Positions 10,722 through 23,240 of a DNA stretch of 64,000 bases are shown piece after piece (position 1 is the first letter of the stretch; each line of letters begins with the position of its first letter). Made by a program: the position numbers and the translations under genes. Below the pieces are notes generated by a model. The model was given only the letters and a program-made list of their open reading frames with translations. It was not told the DNA's origin and searched no databases. This DNA comes from Silene conica (taxonomy: Eukaryota > Streptophyta > Magnoliopsida > Caryophyllales > Caryophyllaceae): positions 74,911,237 through 74,975,236 of the forward strand of contig CM055316.2 of the NCBI GenBank assembly GCA_029255685.2. Reading direction: 5' to 3'.

Positions 10722-11197
10722 ATAACTATAACTTCTATAAGCCATTTACATGTTTTTGGGATCCTATTTTACACAATATCAATGTAAAACTGTTTTACAA
10801 AAGCCAGTTATATTGACTCGGACCCGTAAATCTCAAAACGAGTTATTCCCATACTTTACATAGACTTGTAATAAATCTCAAAAGATGCATTACTACAAAA
10901 TTCACACTCATCCAACTAAAAAATGGTGAAAAAAAAGACTGAAGATGTGAATGCAAGATTATAAAAAGTTTGTTGACTTGAAGTTGCAAGTTCTTGGAGC
11001 TTTCGAAAGAATAGCATATTACCCAAAAGCAAACAAACAACATTCACAACCTTGAACAAATGAATAATTACCAAATAATCACATGTTAAACTATCATTAG
11101 CTTCCACACTACACTTGTTTCTTCTAAACTTCCCTTAGCTTTCGGAACAATGAGCTTCTTTAACACACCTTTCCCTTTTCAACCAGCATTCCTCTCA
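10722..11197. other. 5' flank of the second DUF761 gene
   Basis: No gene seen. The overlapping open frames on the minus strand are low-complexity and unsupported. The last part is pyrimidine-rich upstream promoter sequence. Confidence 0.45.
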
Positions 11198-11211
11198 TAT
11201 ATAGTATATAA
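11198..11211 (+). promoter_or_regulatory. TATA box of the second DUF761 gene
   Basis: TATATAGTATATAA lies about 120 bases before the ATG at 11328. A long CT-rich untranslated leader follows. Confidence 0.55.
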
Positions 11212-11327
11212 GACCATCCCAACAGCATAATCCCTCATTCTCCAACATAACAACACTTCTCTTCTTTCTCAATCTCTCCCTCGCACTTGCCAGACTTCCT
11301 TACCTTGTTTCTTAACTCCTCCGAAAC

Positions 11328-11897
11328 ATGTTAGAATCCACGGTTGAGGTGATCGTTCAAGCTACGTCAAGTTCTCACTTCGTCTTTTGCTTTTGTAATG
11401 TGATCATAGTTCTTCTTCTCATTGATAGCTCTAAACGGAATTTGAATCCTAATTTAACGGAGAGCTATTCCTTCTCGGTGGCTTTAGACTCAAATGTGAA
11501 GGTACAGAATGATGATTATAACAATTATGCTGAAGCATCCAAGAAAGGAATTACTACTACTTTTACGACAATAAAAGAAGATCATCGTAAATGCACAGAC
11601 ATTAGTGAGGAGAAGGAAGATGGCGAAAGGGAAGCAACCAAGGAAGAAACTACTACTACTACTACTACTACAAAGTCCACCCCAGAAGTAATTGCGGAAA
11701 TAGGGACAACAAAAAAAGATCATCATAAATACGAAGATGACACCGAGGAGAAAGAAGATGGCAAAAGGGAAGAAGACGAAGACAGAGAAGAAGATAATGA
11801 AGAGTTAAGGAGACGCATAGAGGAATTCATTAACAAGATTAACAGAGAATGGAGGGCAGAGAGACTACGGACGAGCTACGAATTTGACCAAGAATGA
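11328..11897 (+). CDS. DUF761-domain membrane-anchored protein, longer paralogue
   Basis: A single-exon 189-residue protein. The N-terminus (MLESTVEVIVQATSSSHF) aligns with that of the protein at 1552, and residues 17-32 form the same single hydrophobic segment. The C-terminal DUF761 motif is at 158-181 (EELRRRIEEFINKINREW). The middle is expanded: residues 80-102 and 127-148 are an internal repeat (IKEDHRK...EEKEDGE and KKDHHKY...EEKEDGK) separated by a poly-Thr run from an ACT microsatellite. Strongly acidic. Function unknown; the anchored N-terminus with a conserved tail suggests a membrane-tethered partner-binding peptide, which is inference. Confidence 0.78.
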   Translation: MLESTVEVIVQATSSSHFVFCFCNVIIVLLLIDSSKRNLNPNLTESYSFSVALDSNVKVQNDDYNNYAEASKKGITTTFTTIKEDHRKCTDISEEKEDGEREATKEETTTTTTTTKSTPEVIAEIGTTKKDHHKYEDDTEEKEDGKREEDEDREEDNEELRRRIEEFINKINREWRAERLRTSYEFDQE

Positions 11898-12309
11898 AGA
11901 TGGCCTCCAGGCTGCCGCTAGGCTAAAAACTCACTTATTTCCGTTCTTTGACTACTTTGCATTCGACATCATAGACTGACTAGTATTTGTGTTGTATAGG
12001 ATGCTTCAAAGCAACTCGACCAAAAAGAAAAAAACAGAGGAAAAAAAAATCATAATACTGACTATATAGAGAATATTGGCGCAATTTCTTGCTAAAAATG
12101 GACAATCTTATTCCAAAAACAATTGGACGGAAGAATGTGCAACATTGACATACCTGTAATTTTCTGGGAAAGTGGGAAAACAGAAAACACCCTTGTAGTA
12201 AGAAGCAAAATACTAGCTTACCGAGTTACCGGCCAAATGCCGAGACTTTCTGTGAACCCAACTAAAAGGTGAAAGTTTTGATTCAGATACGAGGTAAAAA
12301 CTCAAAGGG
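11898..12309. other. convergent intergenic spacer
   Basis: Lies between the stop of the plus-strand DUF761 gene and the stop of the minus-strand PPC-domain gene. No further coding is seen. It should contain both 3' untranslated regions. Confidence 0.45.
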
Positions 12310-13697
12310 CTAGCCAGAAAACTGCAATGTTGGCTCCAATTTTGAAGTGACAGAATCCCCGCCTTCGTCTTCTGTATCCACGTCCATTTCTGGCTCCAAT
12401 AATTTTGGCTCCAATTTTGAAGTGACAGAATCCTCGCCCTCATCTTCATCCACACCCATTGTTGGCTCCAATAATTTTGGTTCCAATTTTGAAGTGCCAG
12501 CATCTTTGTCCTTGTCCTTGTCCATTTTTGACTCCAATTTTGAAGGGACATCATCGTTGTCCTCACCCACGTTATCATTACCTTCCTGGTGATCTCGGTC
12601 AAAGTTGAAACTCCCCAGCAATACCTAATAACAATACAGACATTACCATAAGATGTATCCAGGCCAAATCACTTCATTTTCGTTGTTCTTTATGTCCGAC
12701 ATTATGGGACAAGATAAATTTATAAAAATCAAAGATCAAGTTTTCCAAAACACATTTTCTCATGTGAGACGGTAGCTTAATATGGTTATCATATTAAGAA
12801 GACACTGACGCCTCCAGTTCTTGTACCCGGTACACCATCATTGAAGGTGATAAAAGATCCCGACAAAGATATAATATCAAATTGACCCTGTAAATAAAAA
12901 AGGGGTAGATTTAATACACAAAAACGGGAAAAAAAGAATAACATGCTTAGAGTATGATAGTAGTCAGCATTGGGCATTTGATAGTCTTTTTTCCGAAGGT
13001 TCTTCGGAGGATGGTAATGGTCTAGATCATGTTCGATCCAAACCCAGATCTGTGGAACACGAGGTCCAATTTAATCCGGATCCGGATCTGAACCTGATCT
13101 TAGACTTGGGATCAGTGAGATTTTGCTTATTTTGTGGATTTGGACCTCATAGATCTCAAATATGAGGTCAAGACATCTGTTTCACCGTCTATGAATCTAG
13201 ATCCAACATGGATATAAACCCTAAGAGAAACACTATACAAAGGCACAGTAATATGAGAATTCATTAGAAGTTATAAGAAAAAGATGGCGTACTTCATAAG
13301 TTGCAATGACTCCAGAATAGCCAGGCTGGCGAACAGTGACCTTTGATATCGAACCAGTAGCAGAGAGAACACATATACCAGGCATTTCTTGTTCAGAAAA
13401 TGATGCGATTTTCATTGCGATATCCTGATGCCATAGAAGTATGAGTACCTTAGCCTAATAGATAAATTACTATCCAGATAAATGAAACTTGCATTTTATT
13501 GTGAACAATTCAGTTAACATCTGGATAACTAGGTTCCCTTAGATAGATTAAACAACCCTCCTATAGTGAGAAATTTAGACCAAAACTTAAAGAGAATATT
13601 AAGCTGAATGCGAACTGTGTCGAAATCATAACATACCTCTCCTGCAGGCACAATCATCATATAGGGTGTGATGCGAGTACCACATAACAGGGGGGAC
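12310..13697 (-). CDS. AHL: AT-hook/PPC (DUF296) family gene, incomplete
   Basis: Four exons are readable. 13697-13637 gives TRITPYMMIVPAGE. 13424-13293 gives IAMKIASFSEQE and ICVLSATGSISKVTVRQP. 12887-12810 gives GQFDIISLSGSF and the GTRTGG block. 12624-12310 starts VLLGSF and ends in an acidic tail with three copies of SKLEP. The first three exon borders fall at the junctions usual for intron-containing AHL genes. AHL proteins bind AT-rich DNA in the nucleus and form trimers through the PPC fold. Two problems: the conserved block between SVSL and PVQ (the GGGV..GLL core) is missing, and no AT-hook exon is evident upstream. It is either a decayed copy or a divergent member whose 5' exon lies farther up, possibly near 16.1-16.6 kb. 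Confidence 0.6.
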
Positions 13698-16650
13698 CTG
13701 AAATTTTTTAAACCAAATCCAAATGTAATCCATCACTATCTCGACCAAATTCAAGAAAATATAAGAACACCAGATATTCGGTGACAGTATAGTCATGGAA
13801 CACTTACACCCGAAAGTCTCAGATCAATAAATTTTCAGACAAAAAGGGGAAAAATTTGGATTTTTATCAGATTCAATCTCATTAAGTTAACCATTGAATT
13901 AAATTTTCCCGAACTGACCAGAATCAAAATTAGATTTTGATTTTGATTCAGTGATAAATTAAGCCGCTCTAAGGTGCACGGAGACTCCACAAAAGGAGAT
14001 TCAGCGATAAAATAAGCCGCTCTAAGGCGCACCGAGACTCCACAAAAGGAGATTCAGCGATAAATTGAGACGCTCTAAGGAATTGAAAATTTTGCACAAA
14101 CTGAGATACTACACCAACACACAACAAAAGGCAGACTTTTCTGAACAAACAATTCCTAGAAAAATGAAACAATGCCGTAAAGCCAATTATAAAGCAATAG
14201 CTACCTTGACATATTCGTAGTGGTACAACCATTGTTTCTAGAATTTAACAAGTAGTACAGGATTTTAAATCTTTGATACAAGTACTCTAATTTCCAAGTG
14301 GTAAGTGTCATATATATTTGTCACAAATTTGGAAATTTCATCAATTGTTCAACACAAACTGGGTAAGAGATCAAGAAGATCCTCAAAAAGGCGGTAGCTT
14401 AATCAAGATTATTTGTAGAAGAAAATGTACTTGACGTAACGTATCAGCCTTCTTATGAAATATCCAAACAGGGTATGTGTCCGTTGCGTTCAAAAAAATG
14501 GAAATAGCCGTTGCATTATTTTTCGCCAAGATAAAAGAAAGTCGAAATTAATGCCACGGTAACCAATACCTCAAATTACTTTTGATATTACCGATATTTC
14601 CCATTTTTTTTGAAAAAGAGAAAGGTAAATGGGCACACTTGTATATGGTGTTATACCGGTATGTATCTTTAAAATGGAGGTCATAACATAAAGAACAAAG
14701 GGAACACGCAAAATAACTTAAATTCTAGACTTTAAAAATTAGAGTAAAAACAACATATTTAATGCAAAAAAAATTGGAATAATTCTTGACTCGACAGTAG
14801 CCGAGTAGAGAGCAGTATGCACATTCGTACAATCCCCGGCCGGTTTCTCCTTTTTCCCAGTTTATTTGACATTTTTCATTTCCCATGAGATTCCAATGCA
14901 CAATTTTACAAACCAAAGTTTATTATCTACTCCGTATGAAAAAATAAAGCTTGAGACAAAGAGTGGTAAGTAATTCGGTTCCTTTTCAATTTTCAAGGGG
15001 TAATTATCATGTTAAACTAATATGGTAGCATTTCCAATAATTTTTCTCATCTTTGTGCAGCATCCTACGACGACTTAGAACACGAATTGAGGAAGAATTA
15101 CGTTCAATTTTCTTCAAATTCTAAGATAATTCTGAAATCTCTATAACTAGCTTCTAAAGGAACTTGTATGTCCTAAAAAAATAACAAGAATGTCTTTAAA
15201 GAAGTTTCAAAGACGACAAACAATGCAATCAAAATCATAACGGATAAAAATAATCAAATATGGTCGGGTTATCCATATTAAGCAAACAATTATACATTTA
15301 CACTCCAAGATTGTAAATTAGCCACGATATACAATAGCTTTCACTTGTTTTTAAAAAGCGAGACCCTTTTATGGATTTTAGAGAGATTAACATGTAAATG
15401 AGAAACAATCAGAAATATAATTGTAAATTGAAGGACAACTCAAAGAATTAGAAGAAAAAATATACGAAATTGCACAGTAATATGTCTTGTTAGGTGCATT
15501 TTATCTATACTACGACTAATCTATAAGATGTACCAAGCCGTTTTGGCTAGTGCCACACAAACCCAATTGGAGCTTTTCGAAACCACACGAATCCGGTAAC
15601 CCAGGTATATGGATCAGATATGATATCTGCGGTCTAATTCTAACACAACATGATCATACGTCGTCTTGAAAAACGAGAATAGAGTAATGAGCCTGAACAT
15701 GGTACAGTCATGAATTTCTCCCATTGGCAACAAATTCAGTTTACTACTTTGAAAGAATCCCAGGAATGGCACAGAAACTGAACACTATTACTCTACTCGA
15801 AAATCAGACCCTTCACATCATTAACATCAATCAATAGACATATAAAGACGACGAGACCCGCCTAAACACAAACACAAAACTGTATTTACACTCTGTACCA
15901 AACTATGAGCAGCACTAGCAAACTTATCTTCAGGCTAATACACTATTCATAAAACTGAGCAATGATCACCTATGCAAGCAGTTACATTCAATCAACAAAA
16001 ACCCAGAGTAACCTTTATTCATAATACAACAACAACAGCAACAAAAATCATTACCCAGATTTTCACATTCATAGCTTAAGTGCCATCTTTATGGAGTGGA
16101 AAAGCCTGGCTGAAGCTGAAATCGACATTGGCGGCAAAGCGGACTGAGCGGACCATCAGGCATTCAGGCCAATACCCTTTACCCCTATCTCCTCTTCTTC
16201 TACCTCTGAGAAGAAAGCTGCCATGCATTTAGTTCTTTAATGACAAAACTCAAATTAGTAAAACTCAAAATCTAATTCACTAAAACTACCTTGAATTGTA
16301 ACAATACATAAAGATGGAAACTTGATCATAAATCTGCAAATATAACGCAATGAATTTCAGATCAAAACCCTAAAAATGTGAAACTTTAGCAATCTAAATT
16401 AAATTAAACAAAAATGAATCAATAAATAATCAAGAACTTTTCTTGATTCTACAAATTTACCAGATTAAGATCACTATAGTAGAGTACAGTTATCAATTGG
16501 ACAGAAGTACAGAAATTGAAATCAAATTAGGAAAATTTCTTACTTGAATTCAACAAACTAAAGATCCCGCCTTTCTGTATCACCCCATTTGCCGTCTTTG
16601 ATTTATTTGCAAGCACAAATACCAATGATGTTTTGGAAAAACCGAGCGGT
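13698..16650 (-). other. possible long 5' intron/leader of the PPC gene
   Basis: No firm exon. On the minus strand, 16230-16070 has one short frame opening MHGSFLLRGRRRGDRG and closing at a stop, with a GT inside it (CAGAG then GTAGAA). Near 16548 a CAA then GTAAGAA donor-like site follows sequence that looks like an untranslated leader. These could be upstream exons of the PPC-domain gene, but there is no family match. The rest is AT-rich intron-like sequence. Confidence 0.3.
13946..14080. repeat. 53-bp tandem repeat, about 2.5 units
   Basis: Units begin at 13946, 13999 and 14052 with ATTCAGYGATAAA, followed by GCTCTAAGG and GGAGACTCCACAAAAGGAG-like sequence. The third unit is partial. It lies upstream of the PPC exons, probably in an intron. 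Confidence 0.8.
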
Positions 16651-17495
16651 ACCACGTAGAATTCGGAAAAACACGTGACAGTGATTAGTGGATGACAAAC
16701 GGTGTGAACCGATTGAGTTTAATCGGTTGGGAAATATAGAGAACTAGGATTGCATATCATTTTCCATTGAGAAACTCGGAAAAGCACAGGGTGTGTCTGG
16801 ATAGCAATAGGGGAGGGAAAGGAGGGAATAAGCATGTACTGTCATTACATAACTCTTGTGCTGCTTAGACTCGGTTAGAAGAATCGGTCACGGGTCTGTG
16901 TCTAAGTGGTGGATTCACCTACTTATATGAAAAAAAACATATTTTTGGTATAAAATGAAGTAATACCCACATCGAGTGTCTGAAACATGTATAAGTACGT
17001 GGGGTAATAAGCTGACACCAATTCACCATCTTATTCAACTCTCTTCGACCACCTAAGCCACTACCCACACCCCGATCAATCACCAAAATCGCCTGCTGTT
17101 GTCGACACCACCGCCTTTTCCCAAAACCATTCTCGATCCCTGATATCCACTGCTCTCCTGGCTGGCAGCCTCCCTCTTTCAGCATTCCTTAAACTAGTTG
17201 TCTCTACTTAAAAAAAGTGCAAAATAATGATAGTCAATGAACCAGCAGAAGTCAGAGTCCATAAAGATTCTGAGAAGGAAAATCTATCCTTTATCAGCAT
17301 GAGACAAAGAAACGTTCAGTTGACTAAATACTCTATTACTTACAACTTACTACTTACAAGAACAGACAACCGAAAAACATGTACGAGCGGAAGAAACATG
17401 AAAAAGCCAAAATTTAGTTAAATGGTAACATTCCCTGCAAAGATTTTTACATTGTTATAATTTCTATTGCGCTCTCTAAGTATGTATTAGGGAGG
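16651..17495. other. intergenic, no gene seen
   Basis: Lies between the leader region of the PPC gene and the 3' end of MAP65. Open frames of 64 and 88 codons here have no recognisable domains and no gene context. I see no transposon ends. Confidence 0.4.
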
Positions 17496-20400
17496 CTAAA
17501 CCGCTAAAAAGCCAGTTTCACTTTCCTCGAATGAGTATTCTATCTCTTCTTCCTGTTCCTCATCAATTGTTTCCTCCCTGGGACTGTCACTATCCTGGTG
17601 TGCCAGTTCGGGAGTTTTCAGAAAGTAGCTTTAGTTGTCTGATAATGAAATTGTCTTTTAAGGAGGCTGGAGAAGAGTGTCACTAGTGGCTATTTTATCC
17701 TTCTTAGTGACTGTTTTGTTGCTGTTCTTGTGGAATATTCGCCTCATCAGAATATTCTCCATTTGCTCTAGATGACGCGGTTGAAGATATGAGTGAGAAT
17801 GGACTTCTAGCAGAAGCAGGATCGGATTCACGACCATTAAATGAGAAGTTTTTCATGGGGAAATTAGCAATGTCCAATGCTCTCTTCGCTAGCAAATGCA
17901 ACAAAAGGGGGGATTGTGTCAATAAAATGATTCATATGATTTATATGCAGCCATAAAGCAAGTGATTAAAATACAATGAGACTGTTTCTGGATGACTCGT
18001 AATGGAAACTGAGTTGCCTACAGTCAGCTGCTCGCGATACAAGCATCATGAAAACTATAGGAGCCATTTTGTTTTATTCAATAATATTCCAAAGCCAAAG
18101 AACAAGGAGTCTCCAGCTCAGTTAAACAATATGATGCAACTTCAATATATGAACAAAAATCAATAGATGTCCCTGTTGTTCAGGAAGTTACACCAAGGAG
18201 GAGGGCCGACAGGGCCTGACACGAAAGTTTTCCCATGATGAACACTATAATGTCAGTGCATGAGAGAAAAATGATACAGGGCAGCTGTTGAAAGTGTTGC
18301 AACAGCAAGAATGATATAATGGACAATGGATCATAAAAACATACCAGTTGATTGTGCTGCAGAGTCGTCATTGTTCTTGGAAGGACGGGAATTTGGTGTT
18401 CCTTTGTTAGACTGAGATGAACTTGGTCTAGGAGTCTGAAGCGTACTTCCTCCAGAAGGAGCTCTTTTACTGCCTCCTCCAATCGATATTCTAGATGATT
18501 TCTTCAGATTCTTTAGAGAGCTTGGTTTAGAACTGACAGGAGTTTCTTGCTCTGGGGTAAGTTGGCCTTGAAGTTTCTTTTGTTCCTGAATCAGTAATAT
18601 TCCTTGTTACTTCCTTCTCAGATTGACAATATAGAAAAAAAATACACATAATGAAAGTAGAAAAAATAAATCGAGCTTAAATCCTTTCAGTATACCCGCT
18701 GCCGTTTCTTTTCTTGGTCCTTTTCCTCTCTGACAATGATGTACTCCTCCACCACTGAAAGCAAAGGACTCTGATAAGAGAGAAACAAAATATTTAATCC
18801 CAGAGTTGAATCTTGATAGTCACTAGACAATCTGAGAGAGAACATTATTCAAAGGCAATATACTTGATACTTACACCATCATACAAGAATGTGTCCCCTC
18901 TTTCATTCTCCCAAGTTATAATTTTTGCAGTCAATGTCTCCGCCATCCCTGTGTAGCAAAATAAGCATAGTTATAAACCAACTCAACTAAAGGATTGCAG
19001 TGAAAATTGAAGGCTGTAAACAATCATTGTTGTAATTGTTACAAACATATATGGATTAGCCAGGAAAACATATCCCTTACACGACGAAAGGTCCTGTTTT
19101 CATACTTATGTCTGATTATCTACAGGAATAATTTGTATAGCTACACCCCTGTTATCTAACTAGAGGTACTTCAAATCAGAGACCTTCAACCAGCCAGCTT
19201 ATCCGGCTTCATCTGGATACCCGGTAACCAACACTAGAATATGTCAATTCTATGTTGATACAACAAGGGAAAAAGACTCATTATCATACACTCTTACAAA
19301 ATTTCACTTTGTTAAATCTTAAAAGTGTGCACAGTAGAACAGCATTAGATATTGATGCTTTCACTCTATTTTAGACAACCACAGCCCCAAATGTTGATAC
19401 ACCAATTCTATGTTGATTCCTCGAGCATGGTTTTTGCATATTAAACCTTTCACGCTAGTTTAAGCTACTACTACTACTACCGATAATAGCTGTTCCTAAC
19501 AGGTCCTAAGGCATTTTCACCATCACAAATGATGCACACTTAAAATCTCTCAATGGTCCATTGGAATAGTACTTTATGTCCCAGCAAAAAAATTATTGCT
19601 TTAGGTTCATTTTTCACGTAAGCACATGCAAGTAGACTAGGGAGTTCCACAATCATTCTCCAATCTCTGCCACATAAATACTTGAAGAGAAGACACAGAC
19701 TATTGGAGGCAGTCGTGGGAGTATACTATAATGCATCTCACTTATAGGGAACAAAGCTAAACTATTGGAGGCAGCCGTGGGAGTATACTATAATGCATCT
19801 CACTAATAGGGAACAAAGCTTACACCTTCTGCATACTGATATGGTGCTTACCAGGAAGCTTATTAGCCAAAGTACGGGCTTTTTCTGCACGCTTGAGTAT
19901 GAGATGAGAACCTCTTCCCGTATTGTAGCGGTTTTCATCCTGAAGTAGCATTTGTAATTCGTAAACCAATGAAACAGGTGTAGCATACTAGCATTTAGTA
20001 GCATTTGTAATTTATAAACCAATGAAACAAGTGTAGGGGCATAAGATAACATTAATCCAAGCTATACCAGATTGTATTCTTCTAGCCACTCCTCTTCCTC
20101 ACGAGCAGATAACCACTTCTCAACTTTCTCCAGAATTTCCTTGCGGCTGAATGCTTCCTCTTTTACCTTGCCGATATCTGATTCAATTTGTTCGAGGACA
20201 GAAGCAGGGTCCACAGCTCCTAAAGTCAAGGATTATACATTATGGTAAGACATGAAAGGGAGATAAACAAAGAAACAGATATGTATTGGTGTACAAAATG
20301 AGATACCTGATTCTATTGCCTCGATGAGGTGTTCAGTTTCGGTATCAGATTCAAGAACCATATGTGTCTTCCGACAGATTTCCTCCAGCTCTGCCCTCTT

Positions 20401-22110
20401 CCCGAGGACCAGTTCCTTCAACCTACTTGATTTCAGCTCTTCCAACCTGCAAACTTCTGCCTCAACCTGCAAAATAGCAATATGGCATCTGAGTTTTCGG
20501 AAAACTATAATCCTTTGTTTAAATACAAAACGAGGATGGAAGGGGAGCAGAGGGAGAATAGAGAAATAGGAGTTTTCCTCCAAATATTTCCTATTTTTGG
20601 TTCCCCTTTCGGATCCCTCTGATCCAACTTGCTAACCAAATAATGGGTCTGCCCGTTTCCTTCCAAATCCCCCCATCCAAACAAAGCGTACAGTTTTTAA
20701 AACAAGAACATCTGGACACTATCTCTGCAGCATACGTGTTTAATGAAGTCTTCTGAGAGCATGTTGGCTCCGGTTATCTCATCTTCTGATGCAGCAATAT
20801 TACAAGTGACATTTTGAAATGCATGCTGCTCCTCAACTGGAGTATCCATTAGATTCCAAAGCTCCAATAGCATGGTTGCAAAATCTTGGAGCTGTATTAT
20901 TGTAACGGGAGTGAAAAAAACAAGCGAATAAGATCCTGAAGAATAAAACGTAAGAACAATTACAAGATATTGTCTGGAAAAGAAGCGTTATATGTACCCT
21001 TTGCATCCTTTGGAGTTTTTCCTCCCGCAACCTCACAATGGCACACTCAAGTTGCTGAAGTGTTTCAGTACTTATATTACGTGTATCTTCTGCATCAGCT
21101 AAGCTAGGATGCAGCTCTCCTATTGTTTCCTTGAAGTCAAATCCAAGAACAGAGCACAAAGAGCTCAAAACACCTAAATGTTCAATTACTCGCCTAACAC
21201 GATTTCTCTGCAAATTAAAGGTTGCGATAAAATCATAAGTTTTGCAGAAGCTGTTTCCTAGACAAATTATCATGCACACCAACAAGCCCAAAAGGCGAGG
21301 GAACAATTAATCAGTTCAAACGCACCTTTTCCTCTTGTACGGACTGTAACTGTGTTTGCAATTCTTCAAGCTTTCTTAGTGAAAGTTCATTTTCATTTAC
21401 ATCTGTCTTGGATAAATCGACACTTTCTGATCCATATAATTCAGTTGATAACTTCTGAATTTGTCCAATGACCTCAAGGAATTGTTTTTTCCTATCTATT
21501 TTTCGATTTCGCATATGTTCCAACTGTGGAGTAATGACACTAAGCTCCTCCATTAAGCTACCAGCCTTTTGGTCACCCTGAAATGGCAAGCACAAACGAG
21601 TACTATCATTCTCATCCGTAGTAGCTAGCATAAGTCCCATCATAATCATAGGAACCTAAACTTGTAGATAACATACCGAACTTCTTGGCAACATTCTAAA
21701 AGTTTCTAAAGCTCCTAGCAAGGTTGCAAACACGTAGCACACGCTTACCTGCCGAAAATGTACTGGCAGCTCTCCAATGGCAGAACAAATCGCTGCGAGC
21801 TCTGCCTCTGAATCAGCAATAGCCTGTCGCATTTGAGCTCTACAACGGTTAGCTTGATCAACTTTCCGCCTGTATACATCTAGGCACTCTTGTTCAAGCT
21901 CAACTAGCTGCTTATCCCTAGTGGCTTCAGATTCACCAACGTCATCCCATATTACCTTATAGGCCCGTATACAAAAGGAACGAGATCAATCTCCAATGAG
22001 AGAAATTATAACTAGATATACATAAGCTGATACTATACCTGAAGTTCACATAGTAGAGATTCACAAGTCGATTCTATTTGTTGAAGAGGATTCTTTCGAA
22101 TATTAGCCAT
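17496..22110 (-). CDS. MAP65-3: 65-kDa microtubule-associated protein, MAP65-3-like
   Basis: Twelve coding exons with good GT-AG borders: 22110-22039, 21955-21749, 21577-21326, 21207-20998, 20891-20736, 20466-20307, 20219-20068, 19939-19852, 18948-18875, 18770-18696, 18585-18345 and 17888-17704, about 623 residues. The start [14 protein letters not shown] and the [12 protein letters not shown] block are typical. Coiled-coil spectrin-like repeats fill most of the length. The microtubule-binding signature [15 protein letters not shown] is at about 410-424. MAP65/PRC1 proteins cross-link antiparallel microtubules; MAP65-3 acts at the phragmoplast midzone in cytokinesis. Beyond the stop at 17704, an open frame to 17496 encodes [17 protein letters not shown], resembling the MAP65-3 C-terminus, so a further exon or a recent stop is likely. 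Introns contain 62-bp and 55-bp local duplications. Confidence 0.9.
19699..19822. repeat. 62-bp tandem duplication in a MAP65 intron
   Basis: Two units (19699-19760 and 19761-19822) each start ACTATTGGAGGCAG and are nearly identical. A second small duplication around GTAGCATTTGTAATT lies at about 19945-20035 in the neighbouring intron. Confidence 0.8.
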
Positions 22111-23240
22111 CTTTAAATGCTACTTTAACGACAACTAGGTATCATCAATCTGCAGTAGGATTGCAAGTAATAAATAGTAAAACTGAACATAAACAAAATG
22201 ATAAATTCCCAATTTGTTTACTTGGATAATTAAAACAATGCACGGTGAATGTAACTGCTCATCCTTATTACCATGGAAAGTCGATGAAACATACTAAGCC
22301 ACTAAACATTAGTGAGATCACCCAAAAAAATTATAATACTCCGTCCATCCCAATCATCTGTTTACTTATTATATTCTTTATGAGAGTTATTTTAATCAAA
22401 GGTAAATAAATGATTGGTACGGAGGAAGTAGTAGTAATAAACTTCATGTTTCCTTCTATGCAGTGACCTAAATTTAGTTCTACGTAAACTCAATTAGAAC
22501 AACAGTTGCTTAGCTATGCCTAATACTATAAATCAAGTTACTTACCATATAACCCCTGTCCCCTGAACACAACATATGAAAACTTAGATGAATCGCATTG
22601 GTACAAATTGTGTGTCATGTCACGTGTAAGACCGTTTCACCCAAGAATTCATCAAGTATCAATCGGCGTAAAAATACTCACAGCCTTAAGATGACATTGA
22701 GTAACGCATTCGTATTTCCAAGAAACACAATTCCAACAATTTATAAAGGGTACAAAAACATCAATATACACGCAGTAAAGAACAATCCAATAACAAAATA
22801 AAATTACCAAAACAAGAAAAATCAAGATATAACAAAACATATTTTATAAATCACAATAATCAAACCTAATTTCGGATAATGTTTCGAATACCTAAACCAA
22901 GAAATCGCAATCTTACCAAAAATCCCTAATTATATATAAAAAAAGAGGAATTAGGGTTTCAGCGATTTGAAATTAGCTAAATACAACTAATTAATGGTTT
23001 AGTCGACAATCGACATCAATAACGGTTGGGGGAAAGAACTAGAGTAGAAATGGCAATTGATGATGAAAATCAGAAAGCAAATGAAAATGTTACCTTGAAA
23101 ATTAAGAAATAATGTCGCTGAAAATCGGATGTGATGATGATTAATGATGATGATGATGGAGGTCCAAAAATGATGAATGATGATGACGACAACGGCGATG
23201 ATGATGAAGGAGGAGAGAGAAGGTGGTTAGGAAAAAATCG
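22111..23240 (-). promoter_or_regulatory. MAP65 5' untranslated exons and leader intron
   Basis: A leader rich in TCATCATCA on the minus strand ends at 23094 with TTCAAG, then GTAACA. A matching acceptor TACTGCAG at 22155-22150 resumes the leader 39 bases before the ATG at 22110. So a leader intron of about 0.94 kb is predicted (23093-22150). Introns in plant leaders often raise expression. The transcription start probably lies near 23.24 kb, but no clear TATA box is seen. Confidence 0.65.
22339..22428. mobile_element. Stowaway-like MITE in the leader intron
   Basis: The ends CTCCGTCCATCCCAATCAT and CTTCCTCCGTACCAATCAT (reverse of the right end) are flanked by TA. About 90 bp. The same element is present at the matching place in copy 2 (near 50845), so it predates the duplication. 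Confidence 0.7.

Noticed and set aside
11490..11726. Minus-strand frame with Ser and Phe runs
   Set aside because: Antisense of the acidic and ACT-repeat part of the DUF761 coding region.
12213..12602. Frames opposite or out of phase with the PPC gene tail
   Set aside because: Shadows of the SKLEP repeats; the splice-consistent frame is the one ending at 12310.
16919..17185. Minus-strand 88-codon frame
   Set aside because: No recognisable domain, no promoter and no conserved neighbour; could be chance.
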